From Chaenocephalus aceratus (Eukaryota > Chordata > Actinopteri > Perciformes > Channichthyidae), in the NCBI GenBank assembly GCA_023974075.1, contig CM043796.1, positions 22,436,927 through 22,500,926 of the forward strand: DNA of 64,000 nucleotides, given 5' to 3'. Within the stretch, counting starts at the first letter, position 1. Every line of letters starts with the position of its first letter. This document shows, piece by piece, positions 12,599 through 23,988 of this stretch. The translations under genes and the position numbers were made by a program. The notes under the pieces were generated by a model. The model saw nothing but the letters and a program-made list of their open reading frames with translations. It made no database searches and was not told the origin of the DNA.

Positions 12599-14146
12599 AC
12601 CATAGCAAGTCCAGGATGTAGCCAGGCCCCTAGTCGAGTGAGCCTGCAGACCCGAAGGTGCTTGCAGATTCTGACTCGTATAGGCCAAAGCAATCGCCTC
12701 CACAATCCAGTGGGATAGTCGTTGCTTAGTAACAGGCTTACCCTTGTGAGGTTTAGCCCAGGACACGAAGAGTTGGTCATTAAGACGAAGCTCCTTTGAT
12801 CTGTCCATATATGTGTGTAAAGCCCGGACTGGACACAATAGATCCTGCTGCTGCTCCCCGGAGGAAACCAGCTGCGGAGGAAATGCCTCAATGTCAATCG
12901 GGGTACACGAACCAACCACCTTTGGTGTAAAGGTAGGGTTGGGTTTCAACAACACTCTCGTTTGCCCTGGGGCGAACTGAGTGCATGAGGGATGTACAGA
13001 CAGTGCATGGATATCACTGACCCGTTTAGCGGATGCCAGGGCCAGTAACAGCACTGTCTTGAGTGACAGATGTTTCATGTCAGCTCCTTCCAGGGGTTCA
13101 AATGGGGTCATTTTGAGCCCATTTAAAACCACTGCCAGGTCCCATAAGGGCACCAGCGACCTGGAGACAGGGAGGAGCCTGCGCGCTCCCTTCATAAAAC
13201 GGCAAACCAAAGGATGTTGGCTAGCCGTTTTACCCTCAAAGCCCACATGGCATGCAGCAATAGCAGCCAGGTACACCTTGATCGTGGAGAAAGCTCTGTG
13301 TTTATCGATCAAGTCCTGTAGGAATGATAAAATCACCCCGACAGAACATTGAAAAGAGATGTGCCCTTCTTGAAGGCACCACTCCTCAAACACCCTCCAC
13401 TTACAGTCGTAAAGAGACCTGGTGGAGGAAGCTCTCGCACTCTGAATAGTGTTTATCACCTTCTGAGGGAGTCCCACTGTATTCAGATTGTACCACTCAC
13501 GGGTCAGGCTCATAGTGCCCCGTGCTCTGGGCGTGGGTGAAGGATCGCCCTCCCCGCCTGAGACAATCTGTCCCTGCGTGGTGGGGGCTGCCCGCACAAC
13601 AGCTGATATATCTCCGCCAGCCCGTACATTGCGGGCTAGGGTGGAAACATCAGAGTAAGTGTGTGGCGTTGCTCTTTCACTCTGGCCGGAGTTAAGGGTA
13701 ACAGAACCAGGGGTGGGAACGTGTACAGAGGACCCGGAGGTCAATCGTGTACGAGTGCGTCCCCGCCTAACGGTGTGTTTAAATCGTGCATTAAAGAGAA
13801 CAGCTGTCATTGAGCATTTTTCTCCCTTTGCGAACAGACTTAACACGGCTCCGCCGTAACGCACCCACAGCGGACTCCCGATCCTTGGATGAGGAGTCCA
13901 GTCTGCATAGAGTGGTGCACCCTTTGTCAGTAATTCTGTCCCTAGGTGCATAACCCCCGGTACTTGTGTCGTTCTCAGAGAGAGGAGACGTCTGCCGCTC
14001 CAAGGGATCAGTTTGTGTGCCAGTGTGTGTGACTGGAGACAACGCAATCTCCCCTGGCGGTTCATACACGATATCGTGTTGTCTGTCCTCACGGGGACAT
14101 GAAGTCCTCTGAGAGAAGGCAGGAAGCATTTTTGGGTGGGGAACAC
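12569..14146 (-). pseudogene. DIRS RNase H and tyrosine recombinase, copy 1 (C-terminus deleted)
   Basis: The 525-codon open frame opens with the RNase H part (HVPVRTDNTISCMNRQG, QVPGVMHLG). After a deletion it enters the tyrosine recombinase: an N-terminal core-binding part (YDCKWRVFEEWCLQEGH) and the catalytic domain with Arg in SAKRVSDIHALSV and His-Arg in HSTRGLATSW. In copy 2 the catalytic Tyr lies beyond this point (FVRFYRLD). Here the frame diverges right after SW because the sequence jumps to the terminal repeat, removing the Tyr and the internal complementary region. Recombinase activity is therefore not expected. Confidence 0.88.
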
Positions 14147-14639
14147 CGCTAAAAGCTCCGGGTAGTTTACGCGTGCCCGCTGGAAGTCTCTGTTCTAGAG
14201 ACCTCTCACCGGGCGACCTTCGTAAGTCCCCTGTCAGCCCGTCTGACCTGCGTCCGTGGTGACCACCTTCCGTGAAAGGACTGCACCCGTAGGCGCGTCC
14301 CGCACTGGAAAAGTCGGGTGTAGTGCCACTACGCATTTCATAATCACCAAAACTCTCCGTAAGCCGTGGCGTTCGGGGTTTAGTTTTATTATGAGGCCCA
14401 TGTTGAGCGGGTGCTTTACGAGGACATTTTCCTCCGTAATCTGACTCCGCTCGGTGGGCTTTATAGATAAAACCCTTCTTTCTAGCAGAGAGAGAACCTC
14501 TCTCTCCAGAATATGGGTTGACTCTCTCTGGGTTTGTGAAAACAGATAAATTATAACTGTTTTTGAGAAGCCCAGGCAGACATCGTGAGTATCTCCTGCT
14601 GTATGCTCCTTAGAGCCAGCTGGATGTCACTCTTATGGC

Positions 14640-14990
14640 TCCGACCGGCACTGCGCATGTGCGTGACGGAGGTGCCTTTACAGCTCCAGCCGGTACTGCG
14701 CATGTGTGTGCCGGTGGTGCCCTCACGGCTCCAGTCGGCACTGCGTCTGCGCGTGCCGGTGGTGCCCTTAAAGCCCCGGCCGGCACTGCGCATGTGTGTG
14801 GCGGTGGCTTCACGGACCCGTCAATAATCCGTCCTTTGAGAGGTGCCGTAGCTGCTCTCAAAAGGGGAAGAATTGGCGGGCTGTCCATTACAGCTCTGGC
14901 CGGCACTTGCGCATGTGCGTGATGGTAGTGCCCTTAAAGCCCCAACCGGCACTGCACATGCGTGTGGCGGTGGTGCCTTCACAGACCCGT
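14640..14990. repeat. GC-rich minisatellite inside DIRS copy 1
   Basis: A degenerate unit of about 50-57 bp with a core like CGGCACTGCGCATGTGTGTG followed by GGTGGTGCC is repeated at least five times (near 14650, 14690, 14730, 14780, 14905 and 14945). A longer period that includes a CCGTAGCTGCTCTCA motif is superimposed. DIRS copy 2 has one unit at about 45205-45290, so the array expanded in copy 1. Confidence 0.85.
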
Positions 14991-15353
14991 TTATTATCCG
15001 CCTTTTGAGAGAGGCCGTAGCTGCTCTCAGAAGGGGATTTATAGTTAACGGACTGTTTATTGTCTTTCTTTTCATTTTTTTTGAGCTGCGCCCTTGGCTG
15101 GAGCCTGGATGCGTCAGCGGAAAATGGTTTATTCAGACAATAGAGATGTGACATGTGTTTTGTGCGGACTTGAGGATGACGTTGAGGCATCTCTCGAGGC
15201 GGCGGGGACACATTTAGAGCCGGGGAAGGAACTTCCAGCTCCGTCACGGAGGGGAGAAGGAGGGGCTGTCAGGCCGCTCGCTTCTTCTTCCTCGCCTGCT
15301 GGCCGAAATTCTGGGTTGGCTGTGCCTGGGCTGCAGCCGGAACCGGAGATTTT

Positions 15354-16838
15354 CTAGACCAACTCGCCCTCGTCTCCTGCCTGGGCTGGGACTCGGGGCG
15401 GGCTGCGACCTCTGCTGTCCTGGTACTTTGAACCCAGCAGAGCGCGGTGCAGCTTGGGCGAAGGGCCGCCGTTGCAAAGGCCACGGCTGGACCCTTCGAG
15501 GGAGACAGAGGCAGAGGGCCTCGTCTTCCTTCTTTTTCGACTCGCACTTCCTCTGCGTGGAAGCAAGAGCGGAGCCGAAAATCCCCTCGGGAATGATGGG
15601 CATGTCAAGCACATCTTCCTTTCCCGGTCTGGGAGGTTGGTGAGGTTGAGCCATCTAGCTCTTTCCTGCACCACCATGATCCCCATTATATTGCCCGTGG
15701 CCTGGACGGCGCAGCGTTGGACACGGAGACAAATGTCTGTGACCGCGGCTATCTCGTCCAGAGTGGCCGGTCCAGGATTGCTCGACATATCCTCACAGAG
15801 CTCCGCTTGGTATGCGGTTAGCATCGAGGAAACGTTCAGAGCCCTGGCGGACAATGCTGCGGCTCTGTAGGCCCTTTCCGTCATGGTAGACTGGAATCGG
15901 TCTGTCTTTGCTGGCAGCGTGGGGTTCCTGCTTGGCGGTTGGCCCATCCTCGGTAGGAGGTGGGCTGCCACCAGCGGTTCCATAGGTGGTATGTGGAGCA
16001 GGCCGAGCCTCTCCATACCGTCACAGTCAAGGGAGTGGGCACCCTGGATTGGGGCCTTGTTGCTAAAGGGCCGGTCTCTCCACGAGACCGACACCTCATC
16101 CAACATCTCCGGGAAGACCGGGAGGAGTTGCCTCTTTGCCCTCGTTGTTTGGGAAAAAAGTTTTCCCTCGTAACGGGACCTGGAGGTCTCCTTGGCCACT
16201 TCGGGCCATGGGATGTCTAGTTTGGCCGCAGCGCGCTGACACACGGCTTGTAGGTCCATACTGAGACAGGGCGAAGCTGGTGTGCTGTCGCCTGGGGGAG
16301 CAGCCATCGCTCCCGGCTTTGCAGCCTGAGTCGATGACATGAAGATGTCGTCTTCCTGCTCATCCGAGTCAGACAGGAGGAACTCAGAGGTGTACTCTTC
16401 GTCCTCCATGTAGTCTAACTCCAGGACATCTTCCGCGGGGTGAAACCATGGTGAGGTCCAGTCTGGAGCCCCAGCTTGGTATAGCGTGGGGCCCCGTTCC
16501 CGCGTTTCTTGCCGCCACCGGATCTCGGCCTGATATGGCGCGGGATTCCGGTTCTGCGGGTGTGCCGCTGTCGGTGAGCCCCAGACCTCAGTGAGGGGCT
16601 CCATCTCTGCGGCAGACGTCCCCGTGTCTTGATTGCCGGTCGGCAGATCAGTGGACATGAGGGGGTCCCGTCCCGACAGGCTAGCTTGTGTGCTAACCTT
16701 CGGTGGAGGCTCTTCACGGTGAGGCGGGCACAATGTCCGCACGAGCCGGGGTTGTCGATGGCCTCCTGGGCGTGTTCCAGCCCGAGGCAGGACGAACAGA
16801 TTTGGTGTGAGTCTGTGCCTGACACTTTCAACCCGCAA
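15354..16838 (-). pseudogene. DIRS gag-like ORF1, copy 1
   Basis: The 494-codon open frame corresponds to the gag-like first ORF of DIRS elements, thought to package the RNA. Acidic segments (LELDYMEDEEYTSEFLLSD, DSDEQEDDIFM) and a conserved block (MTERAYRAAALSARALNVSS, then CLRVQRCAVQATG, then RARWLNLTNL) are shared with copies 2 and 3. A cysteine motif (CSSCLGLEHAQEAIDNPGSC, then GHC) near 16760-16815 lies in another frame. Near 15600 the copy-3 block ending GIFGSALASMQRRCESKKK is out of frame here. At least two frameshifts are therefore present even though the frame is long. Confidence 0.8.
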
Positions 16839-17315
16839 CCGCAGCGCCGAGCCTCCGAGTTCCTGACTCCTCAGGTGTGAGGGAGAGAGGCATCCATCTC
16901 GTTCGCCGTGAGGCGTGGAGAGGGTCCGCTCATGACAGGTACGTTCGAGAAAAAAGTGTTTACCGATCTGTCTTTAATCCGGGGGAAAAAAGGACAGCGT
17001 GGGTCTTTTCTCTCAAGGATATTACCTGGTATGGTAATATTCCTGTAATCCTTTTCTCCTCCGTGGAAGAGAGAAGAAAAAAGTGTCCTCGCTACCGTGG
17101 TGTCGGTAGTGAGGGGAAAAAACACAAGTTAGCGACTGGTGTGTTGCTAACTTGAAGTCAAAACCTTACCATTACTCCAGAGGAAGAACGGCGAGGTTGA
17201 CTATAATACTCCTCTGTGAGAGAATAGGGTAGCCGGCTAACGCCCGTCGACCGAAATTAGCTTTGGGTTCAGTCTGTGGACTGTTGAGCTAGCCCGGCTA
17301 CCGTTAGAGATGTGC

Positions 17316-17484
17316 TCTGAAGCGAGAGAGGTTTTTGAATGACGCATGCGTCGTGGCGCAGGCTACTTATAGGGGGTGATTTCCCCTGACGTTGACGTCA
17401 AGATCACCAGCCAATCAGGATTGGCGTAATGAGATTGATGCTTCTGTTTGCTCCGCGATGAGGCGCATCCCATAGTGAGACATC
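17316..17484 (-). repeat. DIRS copy 1 right inverted terminal repeat
   Basis: Reverse complement of 12427-12598 with a few mismatches; ends CCCATAGTGAGACATC. Confidence 0.9.
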
Positions 17485-17506
17485 GAACGGAGTGTTTTGA
17501 ATGAGA

Positions 17507-19070
17507 ACTCTGGCTGTGGATATGTCATCTCTCAGTAAATGGGAATGGTTTAAATTTAGTGTGAGACAGATTGCGATAAATTCCAGTAAATACTCCTCTA
17601 GATTAAAGAAACAAAAACAACAAGAGATGACAAGTGAAATTAATAAGGTATGCCTTAAAGCTGAGTTATCATTGGATGAGCAAATTAAACTGAACAATTT
17701 ACAAACTCAATTAGACAATATGTATTTGGAAAAAGCTAAGGGAGCTTTTATTCGTTTGAGAGCCCGATGGATTGAGCAAGGAGAGAAAAACACTTCTTAT
17801 TTCTTCAATCTTGAAAAGCAAAGACAAGTGAAAAAGAAAATGATGTTAATGATGTCACTATTGAAAATCAAGACCAGATAAACGAAGAAATTAGACTTTT
17901 TATAGCAATTTATATAACTCAAAGTTTTCTAAAGAAAATTGTGATCATTTTTTTAGTAAAATTACAGAATTCAAAAGACAATAGATGATCCTTGTAAACA
18001 GTATATGGACGATCGACTAAAAATTGAAGAATTAGATAGTGCATTACTGCAAATGTCTGGTGGCAAATCACCAGGGCTGGACGGTATAACCACCTTATTA
18101 CCTTAATTCCAAAACCAAATAAAAATAATCTTTTGTTGGATAATTGGAGACCTATTACCCTACTATGTAATGATTACAAACTGTTAGCACATGTTTTATG
18201 CTAACAGGTTAAACTCAGGTCTGAATCAACTAGTAGATGATTGTCAATCAGCCTTTATTAAAGGCAGAAGTATTCATACCATATCAGACTGATATTGGAT
18301 ATGATCGATTACCAGGAGTTTATTGATACTGAAGGTCTCGTACTATTTCTGGATTTTTACAAGGCTTTTGATACTGTTGAACATTCCTTTTTAATGGAAA
18401 CTCTAACATTTCTGGGTTTTGGTGAACATTTCTGCAACATAATTAGGATGCTCTATTCGGACATCTATAGTTCTGTATCTTTGAACCCTGGAATGAGCCC
18501 TAGGTTTAAGGTTTTACGTGGTATTCGACAGGGTTGCCCTATTTCCCCAAAATTATTTATTCTGACCACCCAAGTTTTAACAACGCTTATTATAAAGAAT
18601 CACAAAATATTAGGCATTACCCTCTTTGACAAATAATTTAAAATTAGTCAATTTGCGGATGACACATCCATTTCCTAAAGAATAAATCCATGGTAAAGGA
18701 AACTCTTAACACAATTTCAATTTTTTCAAAAGCATCAGGGTTATCTCTTAATCTTTCAAAATGGTGAATTACTCCCCATCCATTCATGTGATGATTCCAT
18801 TATTGAATCTATTAGAGTGGTACCTGAAGTGAAATATTTAGGAATAACATTATCTAAAAATTATATCAGGAGAGAAGATCTTAATATTTATAACCGTATC
18901 ACAGATATGAAGAAATCTCTCAGTCGTTGGTTAACTAGAGATCTTACTATTTTTGGCAGAGTTCTTCTTACTAAAGCAGAAGGTATATCTAAACTTATTT
19001 ATCCATGCCACTCATGTTGTGTCTCTTCGGCCAATAGAATAACAAATCTATTAATGCTTCTTTGAAATCC
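17507..19070 (+). pseudogene. L1-like ORF2, linker and reverse transcriptase part (3' portion)
   Basis: It continues the frame cut at 12381. LSKWEWFKFSVRQIA and IEQGEKNTSYFFNLEKQ are typical of the region before the RT. The RT motifs are LDFYKAFDTVEHSFL near 18340, RGIRQGCPISPKLF near 18520 and the catalytic FADD at 18651-18663, followed by VKYLGITLSKNY near 18825. At least three frame breaks occur (after 17881, near 18300 and near 18640), and the C-terminal zinc-knuckle region is missing because the copy ends near 19070-19085. Confidence 0.88.
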
Positions 19071-19096
19071 CACATTTTTCCCACATTTTTCACTGT

Positions 19097-20213
19097 TTCG
19101 GTATTTTAAACCGAGCAGGGTTCGGGGCAGCTTGGGCGAAGGGTTGCCGCTGTGAAGGCAGCGGCTGGACCCTTCGAGGGAGGCAGAGGTGGAGGGCCTC
19201 GTCTTCCTTCTTTTTCGACTCGCATCTCCTCTGCATGGAGGCGAGAGCGGAGCCGAAAATCCCCTCGGGAACGATGGGCATGTCAAGCACATCCTCCTTT
19301 TCCCGGGCTGAGAGGTTGGTGAGGTTGAGCCATCTAGCTCTTTCCTGCACCACCATAATCCCCACTGCCTTGCCCGTGGCCTGGACGGCGCAGCGTTGGA
19401 CACGGAGACAAATGTCTGTGACCGCAGCCATCTCGTCCAGAGTGGCCGGTCCAGAATTGCTCGACAGATCCTCACAGAGCTCCGCTTGGTATGCAGTTAG
19501 CAGTGAGGAAACGTTCAGAGCCCTGGCAGACAGCGCTGCGGCTCTGTAGGACCGTTCAGTCATGGTCGACTGGAATCGGTCCGCCTTCGCTGGCAGTGTG
19601 GGGTTCCTGCTTGGTGACGGGCCCATCCTCGGTAGGAGGTGGGTTGCCACCAGCGGTTCCATAGGCGGTATGCGGAGCAGGCCGAGCCTCTCCATACCGT
19701 CACAGTCTAGGGAGGAGGCACCCTGGATTGGGGCCTTGTTGCTAAAGACACCTCATCCAACATATCCGGGAAGACCGGAAGGAGTTGCCTCTTCGTCCTC
19801 GTTGTTTGGGGAAAATGTTTCCCCTCGTAACGGGACCTGGAGGTCTCCTTGGCCATTTCGGGCCACAGGATGTCTAGCCTGGACGCGGAGCGCTGACACA
19901 CGGCCTGCAGGTCCATGCTTAGACAGGGCGAAGCTGGTGTGCTATCGCCCGGGAGAGCAGCCATCGCTCCCGGCTTTGCAGCCTGAGCTGATAACATGAA
20001 GATGTCGTCTTCTTGCTCATCCGAATCAGACAGGAGGAACTCAGAGGCATCCTCTTCGTCCTCCATGTAATCCAATTCTAGGACATCCTCCGCGGGTGAA
20101 ACCATGGTGAGGTCCAGCCGGGAGCCCCAGCTTGGTAAAGCGTGGGGCCCCGTTCCCGCGTCTCTTGCCGCCACCGGGTCCCGGCCTGACATGGCGCGGG
20201 ATTCCGGTTCCGC
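19097..20213 (-). pseudogene. DIRS gag fragment, copy 3
   Basis: Two frames on the minus strand (20192-19707 and 19695-19090) match the gag of copy 1 in order: LELDYMEDEEDASEFLLSD, the RYEGKHFPQTTRTKRQLLPV block, then ERLGLLRIPPMEPLVATHL through MQRRCESKKKEDEAL. A small deletion near 19745 separates them. The piece is truncated on both sides, abutting L1 sequence at about 19090 and Ty3/gypsy sequence at about 20213, with no terminal repeat. Confidence 0.85.
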
Positions 20214-21416
20214 CGCTATTCCGGTTCCTGGGCTATATCATCAGCGAGGGAAAGGTGGAGGCAGACCCTGGAAAGATCAAGGCAGTGGTGGAGTGGCCAG
20301 TCCCAACTACAAGGAGGGAGCTCCAGAGGTTTCTGGGATTTGCCAACTTTTACCGTCGCTTCATCCGAAACTGCAGTAAGGTAGCTGCACCTCTCTCCAG
20401 ACTCACCTCCGTCAACATCACGTTATGTTGGACTCCAGAGGCTAACAGAGCTTTCATCAAACTCAAGTCCTTTTTCACCTCAGCTCCCATCCATATTCAG
20501 CCAGACACAGAGAAGCAGTTTGTTGTGGAGGTGGACGCGTCTGACATTGGAGTAGGAGCAGTTTTGTCTCAGACGGCTGGTCCTGATAACATCCTCCATC
20601 CCTGTGCTTTTTTTTTCACGTCGCCTCTCTCCTGCGGAGCGCAATTATGATGTTGGTAACAGGGAGCTTCTGGTTGTTAAGTTGGCACTAGAGGAGTGGA
20701 GACACTGGCTCGAAGGCAGCAAGCAGCCTTTCCTGGTCTGGACAGACTACAAGAATCTCTCCTACATCCAGTCGGCGAAGTGACTGAACTCCCGACAGGC
20801 CAGATGGGCTCTGTTCTTCTGTCGCTTCAACTTTTGCCTCACCTTCCGCCCTGGCTCCAGGAATGTAAAGCCTGATACTCTGTCTAGGCTATACTCTCCT
20901 GACTCTCCCGAGCCTCCAGATGCTTCAATCCTTCCCAAGAGTTGTGTAGTAGGCGCCCTCTCTTGGGAGATTAATAACACCATCCTGGAGGCATTGAGAG
21001 AGCAACCAGACCCAGGCAATGGTCCTCCGAACCGTCGATTTGTTCCTGATGCTGCCCGCTCCAAGGTTCTACAGTGGGTCCACAATTCCCGGTTCTCAAT
21101 CCATCCCGGAGTAAAGCGCACTCTTTCTTTCCTGAAGAGACATTTCTGGTGGCCAACGATCAACAGGGACACTCTGAAGTACGTTTCTGCATGTCCCACG
21201 TGTGCTAGGAGTAAGTCCTCCCACCAGTCTACTGCAGTGTTGCTCCAGCCCCTACCTATCCCTGGTCACACATCGCACTGGATTTTGTTACCGGCAACAC
21301 CACAATCCTCACTATAGTAGACCGGTTTTCCAAGTCGGCTCACTTTGTTGCTCTTCCAAAACTCCCGTCAGCCCTGGAGACCTCCCAACTCCTCACAGAA
21401 CATGTTTTCCCAACCT
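20214..21416 (+). pseudogene. Ty3/gypsy pol fragment (RT end, RNase H, integrase start)
   Basis: Starts inside the RT thumb ([35 protein letters not shown]), then RNase H ([28 protein letters not shown]), a linker, the integrase zinc-binding motif ([18 protein letters not shown], then CPTC) and the beginning of the integrase core (catalytic Asp in IALDFVTG near 21280, then [10 protein letters not shown]). It stops abruptly at 21416. A frameshift at the poly-T run near 20608-20616, a stop near 20780 and a frameshift near 21265 kill it. No LTR is attached. Confidence 0.88.
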
Positions 21417-23986
21417 GATCTCACCAGAATGCGTGACTCCACCACGACTTCTTAACACCACAATGCATGGTGGAGTCACGAACTTTGTTACATTTACGTG
21501 TCGGCACCACGCAAACAACCCCAATGTAAAGTGAATGAGGCTCCTTTGTAGTGGTGCACACACGCATTTATACAACTTCCCGCAGTGAGCTTTTATTCTA
21601 TACAACGTTTTTTAAATCTACTTTATAGCGTGTAGTAACTCACGGGAAGCTTCTTTTATTTTATTTGTATTCATAATTATTTTTATTTTTCGTCAGAATG
21701 TAAAAATTACATTAGTTACGAATTTGTGTTCTCAAAAAACTGTGCATTGTGTGTAATGCAACTGTTAATTGTATTAAATTAGTTTGTTTTTAAGGAAGGC
21801 CAGAGCTTCAGCTGTGTCAAATAGATTGTTCCCTTTAGATAACGTTATTTAAAAGATAATGATCATGTCTTGTATTACGAGCGTCCATTCCCATTGGATA
21901 ACGGAGAATTTTACACCCGGAAGTAAGTAGCCTATTCTCCTTACTGTCGATTGATTTTACAGTGATATCTGCACTACTCATCGACTAAAAAACACCAAAT
22001 TGTCCTTGTTAATTAAACACATTGATTGGTTTAATTGACATACAGTTTCAGAAAAGGGTATTAAAATGTAAGGGTTTAAATAAAATAGTCTGCCTCAGGC
22101 CAGTCACACTGACACTGTATTTCACTTGAATCTACTGACTGGTTGGAAATGAACAATATGATTAATTAATGAATATCAGTTATAAAGTGGACGGACCGTT
22201 TCGCTTTCTTTCTCCCTCGGTGCTGGAGTGATGGGAACAGATAAAGATTTGATAGAAAGTGTTTTACTAGGGTTGGGATTTTAATGGAACAAAAATAACT
22301 GGTTGGTCTTGAAAGATTGGAAAGTAAGAAAACATTTTTCTAGATGTACATTCTGCACAAAACATTGTTCTCACTATGAATACTGTTGTTTTCTTCTTTA
22401 AACATGTGGGAGGGAGTCTAGCAGGGGTATGATGGTGGGAGGCCGCAGTGGAGATGGAGAGGGAAGCAGCAGATGGTGAAGATTTCTCAGGGTTTATTTC
22501 AGGGAGAGTTAAGTCTTTACGGCTCATATACTGACTTAATTATGAGACAGGGGGAGAGTGAACCCCGGGAAGAGGGATTTAAAGAGGCATGGAAATCTTC
22601 ATTAGGCCAACAAGGAGAAAGCAGCACTGAAGGAAATGAGTATAGACAGAATATAGGATTGGAGTATGAGAATAGGAAGAGTGGTTCATTTAAGTTCTTT
22701 ATTTCATGAGCAGGACAATTACAAAGAAGCAGTGGTTGGCAGTGAACATCTTAGTTATCAGGCTCCCTTCAAGCATGCTCAATTAAATCTGCATAGAAAA
22801 AAGAAAAATCTAAAAGAAAAAACCAAGAAAAAAATACTTAAAATAGTTCTGTGTACATACGGCAGATATCAAATAAAGTATTACACAAATATTGGATTTT
22901 TTGTATACAGTATTTGAAGAATGAATAGAGTTGATGTAAACAGAAAACTAGTAGGCTACACGTATATTTTTGCATTTTTTAGCAAATATAGTAAAAAAAA
23001 AAGTAAAAATAAATTTGCCAAAAAAAAACCATCAAGAAAGAGTCTGCATATTTTTGAGTTTGAATATTTAACATTTCTTTGCTCTTTCATTTCAACATTT
23101 TGGAGGAATGCTTTCTGAAGCCGCTGTAACATTTCCCAGATTATAGGTATGCAGTCACGCATTTGGATTTTGTTGATGCTTGTGGCTTGTTCTGCAAAAC
23201 GCCTAAAAAGTGTAGGCATTTGCAATTTAAAATATAACAGGAAACCAACTTAAGCTAAATTGGCACCTGAAGTAAAGGTCTATAAAAATAGAAATTCCCT
23301 AATAAACATTGTATTTGATACCCTCTGCTGTACAATGGATGTTGGATCTAACTTCAAAAGTCCACAAGCATACAGTATAGAACGTTGAATAAGTACGAGG
23401 GAACTAGGAGGAAGTTCAGTAACAACAGTTACAAAATGATCAGTAGACCATCCTTGATGTACGGATTAAATGGTACACATTACATGTGTTAGAGTAGCGA
23501 AAAATGGCAAGGCAATCATTTATCTCATGTTGCAGCAGGAACTTCAGGCAGTATGCAGTAATCCTCCTTTTAACTTATAGATATATTTCCTTTGCTTTGA
23601 ATTCCTGCAATTCAATATATTTATTAGAAAGGAATTGAAGAAAATACCAGTCGGGGACAGTGTCAGATGCTGCCAAAACATTCCGCTCCCTGGAACCATC
23701 TCAAATGCAGTTCTCGCCTCAGATGGAGAATTGTGATTATTGCCCCTCCTGTTCTACTCATGATAACAGCTCATGCTTTATTTTCTCATTAAGAGAAGAT
23801 ACTGTTTGTTCATAGGGAAGGAAGGTAAGGGGCAACCAGATGCTTCCAAGCCAGCATCTGCAATTTGATAAAAGCTCTGTGCCTTTTTTATATTGGGCAG
23901 TAAATAGAGTGTATTTGCAGCTTCTTGGTTTGGCAACGTAGCATAAAACACCTAACAGAGCTTGAACTGGAAGGGTTGACATACAG
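21417..23986. other. gene-free sequence with a hairpin at its left end
   Basis: Begins with what looks like the end of a common fish repeat containing a 13-bp inverted repeat (21432-21444 and 21468-21480). No coding gene is recognised in the rest, which is AT-rich. Confidence 0.55.
21432..21480. repeat. 13-bp stem inverted repeat
   Basis: CGTGACTCCACCA at 21432-21444 pairs with TGGTGGAGTCACG at 21468-21480 around a 23-nt loop. Confidence 0.85.
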
Positions 23987-23988
23987 TA

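Larger units (their letters stand above)
12382..17509 (-). mobile_element. DIRS retrotransposon copy 1, internally deleted, inserted in L1 ORF2
   Basis: The ends match those of the second DIRS at 41267-47372. Inverted terminal repeats lie at 12427-12598 and 17316-17484, with unequal outer extensions. Genes run on the minus strand: gag, a remnant of the RT region, and RNase H plus tyrosine recombinase. ACT is present at both edges (12379-12381 and 17507-17509) but once in the restored L1 frame, as expected for site-specific recombination of a circle. Compared with copy 2, most of the RT, the C-terminus of the recombinase and the internal complementary region are missing, so it cannot act alone. 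Confidence 0.9.
10500..19085 (+). mobile_element. L1/Tx1-like non-LTR retrotransposon, interrupted by a DIRS element
   Basis: The order is a short 5' region, an ORF1 with coiled coil and conserved C-terminal domain, and an ORF2 with apurinic-type endonuclease and reverse transcriptase. ORF2 is broken at 12381 by the 5.1-kb DIRS insertion and resumes at 17507. The C-terminal end is lost near 19085, where a DIRS gag fragment begins, so there is no 3' untranslated region or poly-A tail. Several frameshifts and stops make it dead. The 5' boundary is approximate. Confidence 0.85.

Noticed and set aside
12981..13352. Plus-strand proteins in the DIRS region
   Set aside because: They are antisense to the recombinase frame, which has clear catalytic motifs; the same applies to plus-strand frames at 15428-16220 and 42554-43332.
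20132..20650. A gene fusing a DIRS-derived start with gypsy RT/RNase H
   Set aside because: The first part is antisense to DIRS gag; the start codon is accidental and there is no promoter or splice evidence.
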